Source of the DNA: JBEBGV01 sp040081265
GTDB lineage: Bacteria > Acidobacteriota > Vicinamibacteria > Vicinamibacterales > UBA2999
Assembly (NCBI GenBank): GCA_040081265.1
Contig: JBEBGV010000153.1
Span: 1 to 5,141 of the forward strand
Length of the DNA: 5,141 bases
Direction: 5' to 3'
Shown here: piece by piece, positions 4,955 to 5,141 of the stretch
How the letters are laid out: each line of letters begins with the position of its first letter
How positions within the stretch are numbered: the first letter of the stretch is position 1
Notes under the pieces: model-generated
What the model saw: only the letters and a program-made list of their open reading frames with translations
Told to the model about the DNA's origin: nothing
The model's database searches: none
Program-made: the position numbers and the translations under genes

Positions 4955-5141
4955 CGCGTGCACTCGCCAGCAGCGCGTCGTTATTCCAACGGGATTGGAT
5001 CCGAGCCGAAAGCAGCGGGATCTTGAACAGTACTTGTGTCGTGAATCGAGCGTCGCAAAGGATGGCATGAACGAGGTTCGGCACAGAACAACGTGATGTG
5101 CTAGCATCCCCACTTGCCTTGGGTGCCCACGAGGGCATAAA
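4955..5141. other. Right-edge non-coding stretch, no gene supported
   Basis: Together with the hairpins before it, this makes 227 bases with no convincing gene on either strand; the open frames present lack ribosome binding sites and recognisable motifs. Near the edge are an 8-bp palindrome TGCTAGCA (5099-5106), whose right part resembles an extended -10 box (TG-C-TAGCAT), and TTGCCT (5114-5119) followed after 16 bp by CATAAA (5136-5141). Either could be the promoter of a plus-strand gene beyond the window, but both are weak. TGGG-tg-CCCA (5120-5129) is a further small dyad. I see no tRNA. Confidence 0.3.

Noticed and set aside
4884..5138. 84-codon minus-strand frame at the right edge, overlapping the end of the alpA-like gene
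   Set aside because: No recognisable motif or ribosome binding site, and its 3' end runs into a gene on the other strand.
1..5141. CRISPR arrays, insertion sequences and tRNA genes
   Set aside because: No regularly spaced repeats, transposase-like frames, terminal inverted repeats or tRNA-like sequence were seen on either strand.

Overview
The window suggests a Gram-negative, GC-rich bacterium carrying part of a conjugative or secretion-type mobile region. It holds the first genes of a type IV secretion system (T4SS) of the VirB/Trb type on the minus strand, and a short AlpA-family regulator on the plus strand, divergent from them. The VirB9-type protein with its signal peptide implies an outer membrane. 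The phylum cannot be read from one locus. The general look of the proteins (GC-rich codons, signal peptide style) would fit Acidobacteriota or a proteobacterium, but that is only an impression.

Reading the minus strand from right to left: virB2/trbC pilin (3926-3633), virB3/trbD (3620-3315), virB4/trbE ATPase (3321-889), virB9/trbG (872-105) and the first 33 codons of a virB10/trbI gene that runs off the left edge (100-1). The gaps are 12 nt, a 7-nt overlap, 16 nt and 4 nt, so this is one tight operon. Together these genes encode the pilus subunit, its inner-membrane partner, the assembly ATPase and two of the three core-complex proteins. No virB5, virB6, virB7, virB8, virB11, coupling protein or relaxase gene lies in the window. 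The order 2-3-4-9-10 therefore skips the genes that separate VirB4 from VirB9 in the classical vir and trb operons.

The stretch 3927-4593 (about 670 bases) between the T4SS operon and the alpA-like gene is the least explained part. Its left half contains a doubtful minus-strand ORF with one hydrophobic segment. Its right half (4351-4480) is dense in inverted and direct repeats and ends in an ATCCTGC heptamer resembling the nic core of RP4/Ti-type transfer origins, so an oriT is a testable possibility. A plausible sigma70-like promoter for the alpA-like gene lies at 4541-4569, with an 18-bp dyad covering most of its spacer.

The alpA-like gene (4594-4914) encodes a 106-residue helix-turn-helix protein with an unusually long N-terminal extension. 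Two adjacent stem-loops follow its stop codon. The last 227 bases (4915-5141) hold no gene I can support, only these hairpins and weak promoter-like or palindromic signals near the right edge.

The simplest reading is the regulatory border of an integrative or conjugative element, with an AlpA-like switch next to the transfer machinery it may control. The T4SS and AlpA identities are solid. The oriT and operator ideas are hypotheses.
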